64,000 bases of DNA from Molanna angustata (Eukaryota > Arthropoda > Insecta > Trichoptera > Molannidae). The DNA lies in the NCBI GenBank assembly GCA_963576475.1, contig OY754980.1:31249976-31313975 (forward strand), in the 5' to 3' direction. The position numbers were made by a program, and so were the translations under genes. The notes below the pieces were generated by a model that had not been told where the DNA came from, did no database searches, and saw nothing but the letters and a program-made list of their open reading frames with translations. Of the stretch, positions 11,463 through 21,779 are shown one piece after another; position 1 is the first letter of the stretch, and the number at the start of each line of letters is the position of its first letter.

Positions 11463-11895
11463 TCAGCCGTCTCTGCACTGCTGGATGTCAACCTCCTTTT
11501 CCACCTTTCTGTGTCTTACCCCGCGAACCCCGGGCAATGTGGCTAATGGCAATACCATCAGCCATAGCAGATAGGAGAGGGTGAATGGCGAGTCTCCGGC
11601 GCCATAAAACCGGAACCCCCCAGCTAAGGGAAGGAAAACCCCTACAGAAAAACCCTGGTCCTCCTGGTAGGGGGTTGGGCGAGAGGCTAATAACCTCTCC
11701 CCGGAAAAAAAATCCCTATTACGAAACCAAATATGAAACCTCGGACACCGACTGGAAAACTGACTGGACCTGGCAAACTGCAAGTGGCAGACTGGAGGAC
11801 AGCAGCGGTAGACAGGAGGAGTTGGAGGCGACGATTGATGGAGGCCATGGTTCGATATGGGCTGTAGAGCCATCGGAAGAAGAAGAAGTATCTTG
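11463..11895 (+). mobile_element. Probable internally deleted LINE derivative (5' UTR joined to 3' end)
   Basis: This is one of two G+C-rich islands in the window. The left part (11463-11735) contains GCCATAAAACCGGAACCCCC and CCTCTCCCCGGAAAAAAAAT, which I recognise as the leader type upstream of the endonuclease ORF in some insect LINEs. The right part (11740-11895) resembles a LINE terminus: a CTGGAGGACAGCAGCGG block, GGCCATGGTTCGATATGGGC, and a GAAGAAGAAG tail. The whole ORF is missing between them, so I read it as a non-autonomous deletion derivative. A related tail lies near 25622-25685. No frame here is likely to be translated. Confidence 0.55.
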
Positions 11896-11937
11896 GGCTT
11901 CCATGAACCTATTCTTTCCCGCGACTGTAACCATATG

Positions 11938-12155
11938 ATCATCATAATAATTATGAACACTTCCTTGCACCCTGCGCAAGTAGCGAGTTTATTGACGTAT
12001 GACAATATCTTCCATTTAACCAGTGTTTCCAGCCCAGAGAAGCAATAATTGCTTGAGAAATGAATTTAAATAAATTTCTCATCTGCTGGGAATCGAACCC
12101 AGGACGCCCGCACAGAAACCGAACGGCTTACAGACTGTGCCACAGCGGTCGGCTC
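11938..12155 (-). mobile_element. SINE B (tRNA-derived)
   Basis: On the minus strand the head has a box A-like TGGCACAGTCTG and a perfect box B, GGTTCGATTCC, followed by a body with AATTTATTTAAATTCATTTC and CTCTGGGCTGGAAACACTGG. It ends near TTCATAATTATTATGATG. The copy at 21551-21742 shares both head and body, and 6955-7003 shares the body. The dispersed copies rule out a functional tRNA gene. Confidence 0.8.
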
Positions 12156-12529
12156 ATCTCATCATGGGGTCGACGCACTCCTCTTTTGTCTTCCCAAGGT
12201 CTCCAATTTACAAATCGTCAACTTCTTGTCTTTCGATGAGTATGCTTGTGTGTATGGAATTCAGCGTACTATGATTATATAGTACCTACTTCCTTTAAAA
12301 CCCTAACGAAAATGTGAGGGAAATTTTCGGAGTATTTTATCTCATCCAACTTTATGATGAAGGTGAATCAAATAATAGTAGTTAAAGTATTATTCAAACA
12401 CAATAGAATCGGTCCTTTTTCTCATTTATTTTTACAAAACAACTTTGTTGGGACGTTACCTAGATCAAACTCATTACAACGTAGTTGACTACTATATAAA
12501 ACCCATGCTACTTAATTATTTTTGAACAT

Positions 12530-13535
12530 GGCATTAATGTATACCTAAAAGAATTATCACAATAGAATATCCCAGGAAGTCCATAATATGCCGTAGGGAG
12601 ATTTTTTTTTTTTTAACATGTCTACGTAGGGGACGCCAGCTATTAGGATTTGGGTCCATTTTACTCTTCCGAAGAAGCGCACTACGTAGCGTTGGGAGGG
12701 GTTTGCAATCTAGAAAAGAGTTTATTAATTCGGATTTTAAAAAGACCCGGGTTGTACGAAGATGGAAACACAGAATTAGGAAGATCGTTCCACAGTCGGG
12801 CTGCTGTATTAATAAAGGAGATCGAGAAGCGACTTGTTCGTATATGTTGAAGGTCCACTGTGAATGGATGCTGCGATTGAGTGAAGCGAGTGACTCTGTT
12901 GCGAGTGGGTGGAGGAGGGACCAAAGATGCAAGTTCTTCTGAGCAATTCCCGTGGTAGTATCTATAGAATAAACTTAAAATACCGACTCTGCGTCTGTGT
13001 TCTAGTGATTGCAATCCATCAGTCAGTGATGGATCATCAATCAGACGTATGGCACGCCTTTGGACAGCGTCGAGGGTATTCAGTAGGTATTGGGGGGCGC
13101 CACTCCAGAGGTGACTGCCATATTCAATAATTGGGCGTATTTGCGCTTTGTAGAGTATACAGATCTGGGTCTTAGTAAAATATCTGCGCGCTCTATATAG
13201 TACGCTCAATTTTTTGGAGGCGAGTTTCACCTTAGCTTCGATGGAGCCCTTGTAGTGTAATTGGTTCGTTATAGATACTCCAAGCAGGTCGATAGAGCTG
13301 CTGTTAGGTAGGGTGCTTCCGTTGAAAGACACTTGCAATTCATTGGGGTTTCTCTTCGCAAAAATTAGACAGGCTTGGGTTTTTGAGACGTTAAATGAAA
13401 CAAGATTACTTTCACCCCAGGTATTGAATGAGTGGAGGTAGCTATTTATTTTTTGATGAAGGTCTTTCCGGGCTTCTGATATTTCACTCTGAGATAGTTG
13501 GACATACAAATAAACCAATAACAACCACAAATTAC
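12530..13535 (-). mobile_element. LINE 3' end (CR1/L2-like), 5'-truncated
   Basis: This contains the RT C-terminal frame at 12682-13524 and about 150 bases of 3' sequence with a poly(A)-like run (complement of the T run at 12605-12615). The upstream RT core and endonuclease are missing. I did not find a convincing target duplication. Confidence 0.7.
12682..13524 (-). pseudogene. LINE reverse transcriptase, C-terminal ~280 residues
   Basis: An uninterrupted minus-strand frame with no real start; the first dozen codons are flanking sequence. It contains the RT thumb and C-terminal region: KTQACLIFAKRNP, a SSIDLLGVSIT block, LASKKLSVLYRARRYFT, LYKAQIRPIIEYGSHLWSGA, DAVQRRAIRLIDDPSLT and ARLWNDLPNSVFP. 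The YKAQ.RP..EY.SHLW.GAPQ pattern is typical of CR1/Jockey-superfamily LINEs in insects. The absence of stops over 280 codons suggests a fairly recent insertion, but the missing YADD core makes the copy inactive. Confidence 0.85.
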
Positions 13536-13670
13536 GAACAACCCATTGTTAAATATATTTCCATTATAATGAATATTTGTTGTATATGTATATAGATTTT
13601 TTTTATAATGTCACTTTTATAGATTGTCACCTATCCTCTGCCCTCTTCTCATGCTATCGCTATCACATCT

Positions 13671-13854
13671 GAGGGGCAAGTCTGGTTCGTTCGGCGAAAT
13701 CAAAACCCTAGTGATTACCCATATCATGGATATAATCATCATGTGGAGTTCTATGACATCTAAAGATATTATAGAACTCCATATAATAATTATATCCATG
13801 ATATGGGTAATCGTGAGGGTTTTGATTTCGCCGATTGAACCAGACTTGCCCCCC
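13671..13854. mobile_element. 184-bp hairpin MITE
   Basis: The two arms (about 13671-13756 and 13772-13854) are reverse complements over more than 80 bases with few mismatches. Landmarks are GGGGCAAGTCTGGTTC at the left end and GAACCAGACTTGCCCC at the right. Both arms contain the ATCATGGATATAAT / ATTATATCCATGAT pair, and a loop of about 15 bases lies between. Decayed relatives lie at 17715-17800 and 18541-18845. No coding capacity and no clear target duplication. Confidence 0.85.
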
Positions 13855-13857
13855 TTG

Positions 13858-14338
13858 TCTGCCTTTTTCTATTATATATTTAAGTTTTACATTTAATTAA
13901 TTAGTAGGTACACTTGTTGGCCTGAAGAAGAGAACATTGTTCTCATGACAAATAGACATAAGTTTATAAAGCGGTTTATACAAAGTGAATTTTTAATTAT
14001 TTATTTATAATTCTTGAATTTCAATATGGTTACTTCGACGACACGTGGATCTCGGAGACCTTCATATTTTCAATTACATTTTTTTCTCTCGCAACAATTT
14101 AAAAAGCAATTTAGCATGTTGAAAAGATTCCCGTGTCAATATTTGAACAGTCCCCATCCGCCAGGTAAGAATATTCTTTGTGTTTCTCCAATGTTCAGTC
14201 ATATAAAAAAATTAAAAACTTGATATTGTAAACAGCGCGACAGAAAAACCATTGCTTATGTCTATTAGCCATACAAAACATGTTTTTTTTAATAAATACA
14301 TATTTTCTTTAATAGAAAATTCCATTCTTGATTATTTA
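13858..14338. other. No gene established; possible splice-donor-like site at 14164
   Basis: An open plus-strand frame (14014-14223) shows no domain. Within it CCGCCAG/GTAAGA at 14157-14169 looks like a splice donor, but I have no matching acceptor or homology. I do not call an exon. Confidence 0.3.
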
Positions 14339-14339
14339 T

Positions 14340-14472
14340 ATTTAATTGAACGCCATTTAGTAATACAAGATCACTCCAAAGGCTGCTTAAATATTATTAT
14401 TATTGGTACTACAAAACAAAAACAAAAAAGTTGAACGTCAGTGCTCTTAACTCCATATATTTGCAAGCCGCA
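14340..14472 (-). repeat. L2-type LINE 3' end fragment
   Basis: On the minus strand GCCTTTGGAGTGATCTTGTA followed by TTACTAAATGGCG resembles the 3' stem-loop region in the L2-type copies at 18568-18765 and 25855-27705. The preceding bases (ATATGGAGTTAAGAGCACTG) match the RT C-terminal coding end of the 18568 copy. A short ATT-rich insertion interrupts it. Confidence 0.6.
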
Positions 14473-14479
14473 TTATTTA

Positions 14480-15055
14480 TACTGTCCAATTGATTGAGAA
14501 TTTGTACTCTGTGATTCGTTTGATTTCAATATAAGATGTCTTTCTGGTGGCATTTTCTTTTGAGTGTTAGAATATAGTGAATGGTCAATGGTCAAGTCAT
14601 TCCGAGTCTTGAAGATCATGAAAGCATTGTTGTCCACTCGTTCTATACATTTCAAACTATTGCAGAAAAATATCATAAAGTGATTAAGTATTTTAATCTT
14701 GGTATGAAGTAGTAAACATTTATCTCTTTATCAAAATTAACTGAAAAAAGTCACTTACATACAATCACACAAGCATACTTATGTACTTACAAATATTATT
14801 GAATAAAGATCTTTTGGAATTAAATTAGTTTTATTTATTCTTTTATGTCCCTTCTTAGTTCAAAGATATCAATTTTTTTTTTGACCAGTTTTCGATTCTT
14901 TCTGTGCCATGTCTGCTCTTGTTAAACTTTGGATATTTGCGTATGATTTTTTGAAATTTTGATGTTGATTGTACTGTTGCTATGTCTATAACGCTTGTTT
15001 TATAAATTGATCCTTTGGTTGTCAACCCTGTTTTTTTTTATCTATAAGTAATTTT
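14480..15055. other. No gene recognised
   Basis: Short open frames without a domain. T-rich sequence at 14870-15060. Nothing else stands out. Confidence 0.4.
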
Positions 15056-15059
15056 CTTT

Positions 15060-15665
15060 TTAAGTCCACCAAAAAAATATATTAAAAACAAAGATGGTCA
15101 ACTACTAACATCAAGCAATGATATCAACTTACGCTGGAAGGAATATTATGAATATCTGCTTAACGAAGAGTTCCCCAGCAAAACACTACCAAAACTAGAA
15201 CCAACATTGGGCCCAATATCAGAAATTAGCCAAAGTGAGGTTCACCTTGCTATCTGTCTGTAGGACCAGATGGGATACCTGCTGATATCTGGAAAAAAAC
15301 TAGGAAACGTGAGTCTGAAATGGCTAACCAATTTATCAAACCTAATAGCCTACACCCAGAAAATACCAGACTACTGGCGACACAGCTACTTATTACCTTT
15401 CTATAAAAATAAGGGAGACATTTGATGGTGTGAGAACTACAGAGGCATCAGGCTGACCTCAAACACACACTAAAAATTTGGAAAAGAATTTTAAATGACA
15501 GAATATGCAAAATATAACGGAAAATCAGTTGGCTTTACTCAAGACAAATCTACTACAGATGCCATACAGGCGACAAGGACACTAATGGAGAAATATCATA
15601 CAAATCGCAATAATCTTCATCTACTCTTCATTGATCTGGAAAAATAATTTGACAGCGTTCAATGC
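15060..15665 (+). pseudogene. Decayed LINE RT core fragment (RTE-like)
   Basis: Broken translation gives, in order: KDGQLLTSSNDINLRWKEY, YYEYLLNEEFPSK, GPDGIPADIWKK, a remnant of CENYRGIRLTS, VGFTQDKSTTDAIQ, TLMEKYHTN and LHLLFIDLEK.FDSV. These are the conserved N-terminal and palm blocks of RTE-type RT: W.EYFE.LLN, GPDGIP.E.WK, NYRGI.L, STTDAI and FIDLEKAFD. Stops and frame changes include a stop in place of the Ala codon in EKAFD. It ends abruptly before YADD. Confidence 0.75.
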
Positions 15666-15785
15666 TTTCAGGGGGACAGCATCGATACCTTGACGACTTA
15701 GGACAGTGTCCTGGCTATTACGTACCAGGACAGTCGACCTCGACTAAGACGGGAAAAGGGCAAAGAAGAAGAAGAAAAAGTCTCT
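15666..15785 (+). repeat. Repeat tail ending in (GAA)n, related to SINE D 3' part
   Basis: The segment with GTCGACCTCGACTAAGACGG and AAAGGGCAAAGAAGAAGAAG resembles the 3' third of SINE D (33180-33253), which ends GGGGAAAGAAGAAGAA. It may be the authentic LINE tail that SINE D shares, or a truncated SINE D. Confidence 0.5.
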
Positions 15786-16482
15786 TATTAGTTCACCTGA
15801 CCTTCCTGGTAAACAATCTCCACATCTTTCGCTCCTAAGCCAACTACGCAGTCAAATGCTTATTTACACTAGTTTAAACATAAATAAATAAGGTTTTAAA
15901 TGAGATTACGCAGCTATTTTAAGCTTCTTTGAAGATTTATCAGATTTTCGTAAGATCCAATGAATGAAAATAGAAATATGTAGTGTTTACACTTTTTCTT
16001 ACTTACCTCGAGATAACAAGTAGGTATTCTCAAATAATATTATGTGGGAGTGAGGCTCGGTAAACAGGAAAACACGAAAAATAGATAAATATAAAATGAA
16101 GTAATGTGCCTAAAGAAATAAGAACGAAATACAAGTGTAAAATGAAAAACACTGTTGTGCTGTTTGAAATCAAGGTTTCTGGCTAAAGAGGAGGTTGGAG
16201 AGGTAAGACCCTCCACATCACCGCGGTTGTGGTGTGGGACAAAGCACACAACAATATAACGCTTCTCGACAGTTGCCATATCAAAGAATAAAACTTTGCA
16301 GAACAAACACACTTTTCACAATAGACCCAACGAGGACGGACGATCGTCCACAATTCATAGAACGACACCTCATAGTTTACGATACTTTGACATCGTGAAA
16401 TTCGTACCTACAAAAACGTTTTTCTTACCCTTGAAACAATATACCACATAATATAAATTGATGTTAGTGTATTAAACATGTG
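15786..16482. other. No gene recognised
   Basis: A moderately G+C-richer patch at 16180-16350 contains CCACATCACCGCGGTTGTGG. The minus-strand open frames over it (16040-16368) show no domain I recognise. Confidence 0.35.
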
Positions 16483-16483
16483 T

Positions 16484-16873
16484 AAGACCCATTGCCACTT
16501 ACGGAGTAGAGACCAGAGCAGACACAACGAGAACAAAATCTCTTCTGAGAACATCAGAGATGAGGACATTGAGATGCATAACGGGAAACACTCTAAGAGA
16601 CCGAATTCGCAATACTGAAATAAGAAAAAAGTGTAGTACGGAAGACATCGTCAGATGGGGAAGACAGCGGAGGCGATATTGGAGCTCACATGTAAGAATG
16701 GATGAAAATAGACTCCCACGTATCGCTCTCCAGGAGAACCCAGCTGGAAGAAGACCACCAGGAAGACCTCCAAAGAGATGGCGAGACAGTTGGCAGTCCA
16801 CATCGCAGGAGACAGAATAGCGGTAAAAACAGATCTTCGGATCTATGAAAAGGAAGAAGAAGAAGAAAAAGTA
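16484..16873 (+). pseudogene. LINE C-terminal fragment (family 3 relative) with (GAA)n tail
   Basis: An open plus-strand frame (16484-16820) enters without a start: RPIATYGVETRADTTRTK, then EMRTLRCITGNTLRDRIRN, IVRWGRQRRRYWSSHVRM, and RRPPGRPPKRWRDSW before the stop. The order matches the end of the 6160-6893 copy, but the sequence is clearly divergent, so it is a different family of that lineage. The element ends in AAGAAGAAGAAGAAAAA (16851-16872). No RT core. Confidence 0.8.
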
Positions 16874-16879
16874 TTTTCC

Positions 16880-17712
16880 AAACTACATTTTAATTGGATA
16901 TAATATACATACTTCAAAATTGTGAATCACATTTCAATATTCGATAGTGTAGACTTCTAATTCGTGATTAACATTTATTTAGTTCTACCCAAAACATAGA
17001 GAAGATATTTGTAGGTAATATAATCATGTGCATAATAATAAAGACATAAAAAGTAAATATAAGTTTTTTCATTTCTAATAAATAATATTTTATTATTTCA
17101 CTTGTGCTTACATAGTTTAAGCTATCTCTTTTTGTTTGTATCTTTTGTTACTAGCCCCCTCACTAGGCACATCCTGTGCTTAAGTAAGCTATTTACTGTC
17201 TATGTTACTGTCTATTATGTTGTTTATTTATTTATACATTTACACATAATATTAGTACATATACATACATACGCATTCATACATATGCGTTTACTATTAA
17301 CCGTTATTAGTGCATTTTACATTTTATTTGTTTGAATTATTTCCTTCGGGATTTTTTCGTGTACCTATTTTATAAACCCATGTTTTTGTTAGTTTTTTAA
17401 ATTCATTTGCATTTCTAATGTTGTTAATATTTCATGGAAAAATATTGAAAAGTTTTGTTGAAAAATATCGTACGCTTCGTTATCCAAAAGTTGTTTAAAT
17501 ATATTCGTTATTTAAATAACGAAAACTTAAAAAAAATATATAATATATTTTGGGATGAATAAAAACGGAAGACCTGCGGCATTAGGTACTAATGAATTTC
17601 ATTTTTCGCTATGAACCTACCTTTATAATAGAGAAAGACGATAGGTCGATGGGTATGTTCTGATCGTAATAATAATTATCAAATAGGTACGTTTATAGAA
17701 ATACTTATAGAA
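16880..17712. other. Mostly A+T-rich; possible minus-strand LINE tail hairpin near 17155-17185
   Basis: CCCCCTCACTAGGCACATCC at 17155-17174 is close to the complement of the hairpin found at 20074, 20603, 49266 and 61142, so a minus-strand LINE tail may lie here. Nothing else is recognised. Confidence 0.35.
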
Positions 17713-17714
17713 TA

Positions 17715-17800
17715 TACGAAATTAATCAAAACCCTCATGTTTACCGATATCATGGATATAAATATCATAGGCCAATATGGAACCTTCATTACAAAGTCTA
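17715..17800 (+). repeat. Decayed half of the hairpin MITE at 13671
   Basis: ATCAAAACCCTCATGTTTAC and GATATCATGGATATAAATAT match one arm of the 13671-13854 MITE (ATCAAAACCCTAGTGATTAC, TATCATGGATATAATCAT). Only one arm is present, and a LINE fragment follows directly. Confidence 0.6.
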
Positions 17801-17819
17801 CATTAATCAAATAGAAAGT

Positions 17820-18525
17820 ATTCTAAAAACCTTTTTGAAACACTTGGAGAGACGCCTTTATGTTGAACACACTAATTATAATACTTCTACCAGAAACTTC
17901 AATATGACTACATTACAAAACAGGAGACTTTATTTTGACCAAATATCACTTTACAAAATTTGCAATAACTTGATTGACTCGCCGGACATACTCAATAATA
18001 TATCACTCACTCCATATACCAAATAGACATACCCGCTCACATAATTTATTTCACTTACCAGTATGCCACACTAATTACATACATATACTTTGCACCTTTG
18101 TTTAGAATTCAGCGAGATTACAATACACATTTCAAACACACGGACATTTTTCACGACACATTACAGCATTATCAAAGACAGATAAAGATGTTCTTAAACC
18201 CTAACACACAATCCAACAATCCCCTCCTCAATCACTAATGATCCCTCCTTGTCATCCTAAAACATATTATGTACCTAATTGTTTTTTTTCTTATATTATT
18301 GTACTTTTATATTATTATTATTTTTTATGTATCTTTTCACTATTTTCTTTTAAATTGATGTTACTTTTTGTATAATTTTTTTTTCATAACTAAGTATGTC
18401 ACCAAACATTGTACATTCATAAATGTAAATAGAAGAAAGCATTTTTGGCTATGTTAAAATTTAAAAACTGAATTGTAAATGATATAATTAACAGCTGTAG
18501 CTTTCTGAGAGTAAATAAATAAATA
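17820..18525 (+). pseudogene. CR1/Jockey-like LINE C-terminus, 3' UTR and tail
   Basis: The frame at 17826-18026 encodes FLKHLERRLYVEHTNYN, RNFNMTTLQNRRLYFDQISL, YKICNNLIDSPDIL and NNISL. This is the LINE C-terminal RR...D...LYKI.N...D.P.LL pattern. After the stop, remnants such as FRIQRDYNTHFK-like coding continue in other frames to about 18200. A 3' UTR then runs to a GTAAATAAATAAAT tail at 18510-18525. Dead copy without the RT core. Confidence 0.7.
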
Positions 18526-18540
18526 TGCGCAGAGGATGGT

Positions 18541-18845
18541 GGTAGGAGTAGTGAATCATGGATATAATAATAATAAAAATTTATAAAGCGCCGTTTAGTG
18601 ATACAAGATCACTCCAAGGGCGCTGTAGCTTATTTGTTGGCTCTACGAAACAAGGCAGTCTTAAGAAGTTTACCGAAGGTGTCAATGCTCTGAGCTCCAC
18701 GTATGTCAAGAGGCAATTTATTCCATTTTAAAGGCCCGTTCACACTAAAATCATTATCATATGGAGCTAAGACATTATAGAACTCCATATTATAATTATA
18801 TCCATGATGGCTTAGATTTCACAGTTTAACCGGAATTGCCCCCCT
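18541..18845. mobile_element. MITE of the 13671 family, split by an L2 LINE tail
   Basis: The left piece (18555-18567, ATCATGGATATAA) and the right piece (18763-18842, CATATGGAGCTAAGACATTA to GGAATTGCCCCCC) are both parts of the MITE arms. The sequence between them is an L2-type LINE tail in minus orientation. The L2 insertion must therefore be younger than this MITE copy. Confidence 0.65.
18568..18765 (-). repeat. L2-type LINE 3' end with stem-loop and (ATT)n tail
   Basis: On the minus strand, KWNKLPLDIRGAQSIDTFGK and LLKTALFRRANK end at a stop. This is the RT C-terminus with the usual W..LP..IR...S...FK...LF pattern. AGCGCCCTTGGAGTGATCTT and ACTAAACGGCGCT follow, forming an AGCGCC/GGCGCT stem, then TATAAATTTTTATTATTATT. 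This is the 3' tail layout known from UnaL2-type elements. Confidence 0.75.
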
Positions 18846-18859
18846 GATTATTCTCAATT

Positions 18860-19212
18860 CAATTTATTTATTTATTGAGACATTCACGGCTATAAGCCCT
18901 TCACAAAACAAAATATTACATGACACAGCATATGTAAGCTTAACCAAAGAAATACAATTTATAAATATTCATAACATCTAGACATATCAACGGTAGCAGA
19001 GGATATATAAAGAAATAAAAACATATAAGAAAGCTAAATTAAACACGAAAGTACATACATTAAGAACCAAAGAATAAATAAATAAAAAAAACTCAAATAA
19101 AAAATACTACATAGCATGAACATAAGAATATTACTGACAGAATAATATAAAAATGAACGGTGTGAGTTACTACCTACATACTTAGCCACACTGAATCAGA
19201 TGATGTAAATAT
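18860..19212 (-). repeat. LINE 3' UTR, second copy of the 3412-4073 family
   Basis: Read on the minus strand, this aligns with about 3715-4073: CTGATTCAGTGTGGCTAAG, TATGCTGTGTCATGTAATAT, and an AAATAAATAAAT-type end at 18863-18875. No coding part is retained. Confidence 0.75.
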
Positions 19213-20065
19213 CAAAACGTGAAAGCAAAATTATGTACTTAATATGAAGTTTCGACTTCGCTCAAAATAGCGGATCAACTGTCTCAAATCTACGATAGAG
19301 AGAAAGCAACAAATGTCTGTGTGTTGTTGGTATGGGCGACATTCATTTTTCATACATTTTTCACAAACACACACACTCACAAACAAACAATTCTCTCTCT
19401 TTTTCCTACGGCGGTTGGCATTAGCTGATGTTTATTTCAGATTGCCGCGGAAAAGGTAAGAATTAGTCATTTTCAGGGACAACAAAACCCTTTGTTGGGT
19501 GATGTATGTTGTTGTTTGTTGAGCGAAAATTGGCCAGCGAAAAAACTATATTAGCCAAAGCGGTGTTAGAGCCGAGGTGGTTATTGCTACGGTGGAGAGC
19601 TTTTGTATCAAATAGAAAATTATTATTCTATATTATACACATGAACCACGATTTTGACGTCACTCAAATATCATTCATTCATAAACTTCTTTTTACGTGT
19701 AACAAAACCTTACATTTGCGCCTTAATTTCAGAGGGTTCCCACTGATGGAATCAGCTCCAGCATACTCTCTGACTCAACATCTATCAAAGGACAAAGACT
19801 CATGGACAAATACATTTTAAATACTATGCCATCAATCTATATAACTGCATACTAAAACTGCTACCACAAAACTCATCGTCACAAAACTACAAAAAACACA
19901 TAACAGCATATATATATAAATAACACCATGAGATCAAATCAATAACATAATTACAACTTAGGTAATTAAAAGTAGGTATTATTAAATTTCGCATTTTTTT
20001 CTCAATAACAATTTAATTCAAGAACTTTTCACATAATATATTATTTATGTCACTCAACTGTTCAA
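19213..20065. other. No gene established; exon-like 15-base segment at 19441-19455
   Basis: GTTTATTTCAG/ATTGCCGCGGAAAAG/GTAAGAAT at 19430-19463 has acceptor and donor consensus bracketing 15 bases. There is no homology or neighbouring exon to support it, so I treat it as a lead only. The open frame at 19506-19820 shows no domain. Confidence 0.3.
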
Positions 20066-20255
20066 TTGAACACCTCGGCACAGGCTTCCTTGTGAGGTGT
20101 TCGTCGTACCATAGCAATTACATACTTATCAATAAATAACACACATACACAAAAGTGTATGTCCACACATACCTACTTAACTTCTAGCTCTAGTATGTAT
20201 ATAATTGAATTCGTAACTTCCTATTTGTATTGTTAATAATAAATAAATAAAGAAA
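20066..20255 (+). repeat. LINE 3' tail with conserved hairpin, copy 1
   Basis: ACACCTCGGCACAGGCTTCC TTGTGAGGTGT-like sequence at 20070-20101 folds into a stem (ACACCTC/GAGGTGT). The segment ends in AATAATAAATAAATAAAGAA at 20236-20255. The same arrangement, hairpin then AAAT-type tail, recurs at 20601, 49262 and 61140. Confidence 0.5.
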
Positions 20256-20402
20256 TCAAATCACTGAGTAAAGAATATACAAAGCTAACATAAGCTACGG
20301 CTTTAGTCCAATAGCTTAACTCTTGAAACTCGAATCCGATCCCAATTTCAAATTTTCATTTAGAACTTACCTATCTGTCGCCTGCGTACATTCAAATTAA
20401 CG

Positions 20403-20600
20403 GCTATTCGATAGCGATAGTATGTATAGTTGAAGAATAAGTACCAAACTATAAACCCATAAATCCAAATAATTGAATATTTTAGGATATTTTATTTTCT
20501 ATACAACACATGTAGGTATGAATGTCAAGATAGGACAGTATGGAGGTTAGTCCTTTTTTCTACCCAGAATATGAAAACAGCATGATGGTATGTATGTACA
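20403..20600 (-). repeat. Dispersed repeat Q, minus-strand copy
   Basis: On the minus strand it reads ATACATACCATCATGCTGTT, CATATTCTGGGTAG, CCTCCATACTGTCCTATCTTG and TATAGTTTGGTACTTATTC, ending CATACTATCGCTATCGAA. Plus-strand copies are at 48905-49119 and 53045-53275, and those extend further to ATCGACAGTTGGAT. Confidence 0.75.
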
Positions 20601-20768
20601 CTGTCTCAGAACAGGTTTTACCTAGTGAGGCAGTTTATGAAAATAGTAAAATATCTGGTAACTATTATGTAACCTAAGTCAAATATATTATGATGCATTT
20701 AAAAAAAATTTTGTTACTAGATTTAAGGAAAAATTGTATTTTATATAATAATAAATAAATAAATCGGA
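20601..20768 (+). repeat. LINE 3' tail with conserved hairpin, copy 2
   Basis: TGTCTCAGAACAGGTTTTAC CTAGTGAGGCA lies at 20601-20631. It is followed by A+T-rich sequence and ends in AATAATAAATAAATAAAT at 20746-20763. See copies at 20066, 49262 and 61140. Confidence 0.55.
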
Positions 20769-21225
20769 TATTAATGATACATTTATAATGCAGTAAAAGT
20801 AGTTGCTTTTCGAAATTTAAATCTCTTTTTTAACAGCGTGTCCCTTTTAATATTAGAGTTGAGTACTGTTTCAATTATGATTCCGAACCATTCCGAAAAC
20901 ATTAAAAAATGTTATACTGATTGCCACCAAATTTTAGTGGCAGTCAATATAATTTTTTCATTATTGTTCTGTTAGCAAAACACTCAATATTTCAATTTGA
21001 CACCTCCATTTTTAGCGCTTTGAGGTGAGGTATTCACAAATCATCTGACTCTAGTGTATGATTCCAGAGACCTTGGAACTTTATTAGGTACATGGATCTG
21101 AAGTCGTCAAAAAACTTGACGTTTGTTCCGAGCTCCTATACAATATTTGGACGTAGTAAGTGATACATCCTTTTTTTCAAGTATTCTCACATCTTAACAC
21201 CCGTCTACACTTTCACTTTGACAAT
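20769..21225. other. No gene recognised
   Basis: ATTGCCACCAAATTTTAGTGGCAGT near 20919-20944 forms a short inverted repeat (ATTGCCAC / GTGGCAGT). No coding or repeat identity is otherwise apparent. Confidence 0.35.
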
Positions 21226-21229
21226 TGAA

Positions 21230-21425
21230 CAAATATATTTTATTTAATATTATGTACTTCTCTGGCATCTCACAAGTACCATGTCCAATATTAATTAAAA
21301 AACGCACCCAATAACAAGTTATCAGATCCAGACTGAAAACACAATTAAAGACGGTGTATACCGGGAATTGAAACCGGGACCTTTGGATCCGCATTAAGAT
21401 ACCTAACCAACAGAGCCACGAAAGC
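21230..21425 (-). mobile_element. SINE C (tRNA-derived), body partly present
   Basis: On the minus strand: CGTGGCTCTGTTGGTTAGG (box A-like), then GGTCCCGGTTTCAATTCCCGG (box B-like). The body has TTTTCAGTCTGGATCTGATA and ACTTGTTATTGGGTGCGTT. Related pieces lie at 22420-22510 and 50474-50575, and probably at 53297-53350. The box B is imperfect, as expected of an old copy. Confidence 0.65.
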
Positions 21426-21550
21426 CAACGATAATTGTGTTTTATTTTATTTTAATAAAGGGATTCTTTTATATGTTGAATCTTTTTACTTTTTTGTGAT
21501 GTAAAACTTTAAAATTTATTGTGTTCGCTTAAATTATATAAAATAAATAA

Positions 21551-21742
21551 TAATGATAACGCAGATTTCCTTGCACATTGCGCAAGTGGCGAGTTTCCTC
21601 TCAAATAGTAATTTCTTCTAATAAACCAGTGTTTCGAGCCCAGAGAGACAAAAACTGCGTGAGAAATTAATTTAAATAAATTTCTCCTCTGCTATGAATC
21701 GAACCCAAGACGCCCGCACCAAGTGTGCCGTGGCGATCGGCA
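21551..21742 (-). mobile_element. SINE B, second copy with a shortened head
   Basis: It matches the copy at 11938-12155 across the body (TTCCTTGCACATTGCGCAAG, AACCAGTGTTTCGAGCCCAG, TTAATTTAAATAAATTTCTC). Its box B complement reads GAATCGAACCC. About 20 bases between boxes A and B are missing. Confidence 0.75.
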
Positions 21743-21779
21743 AATTTGAGCCAGTCAGAGCCAGCCAGAGCGCAAATGC

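Noticed and set aside
11463..12005. A 180-residue minus-strand open frame in the G+C-rich block
   Set aside because: The block is a LINE-derived non-coding segment and the frame reads through the adjoining SINE B. No domain is visible.
13858..14223. Host exon ending at CCGCCAG/GTAAGA
   Set aside because: No homology, acceptor or neighbouring exon can be identified. Listed only as a weak site.
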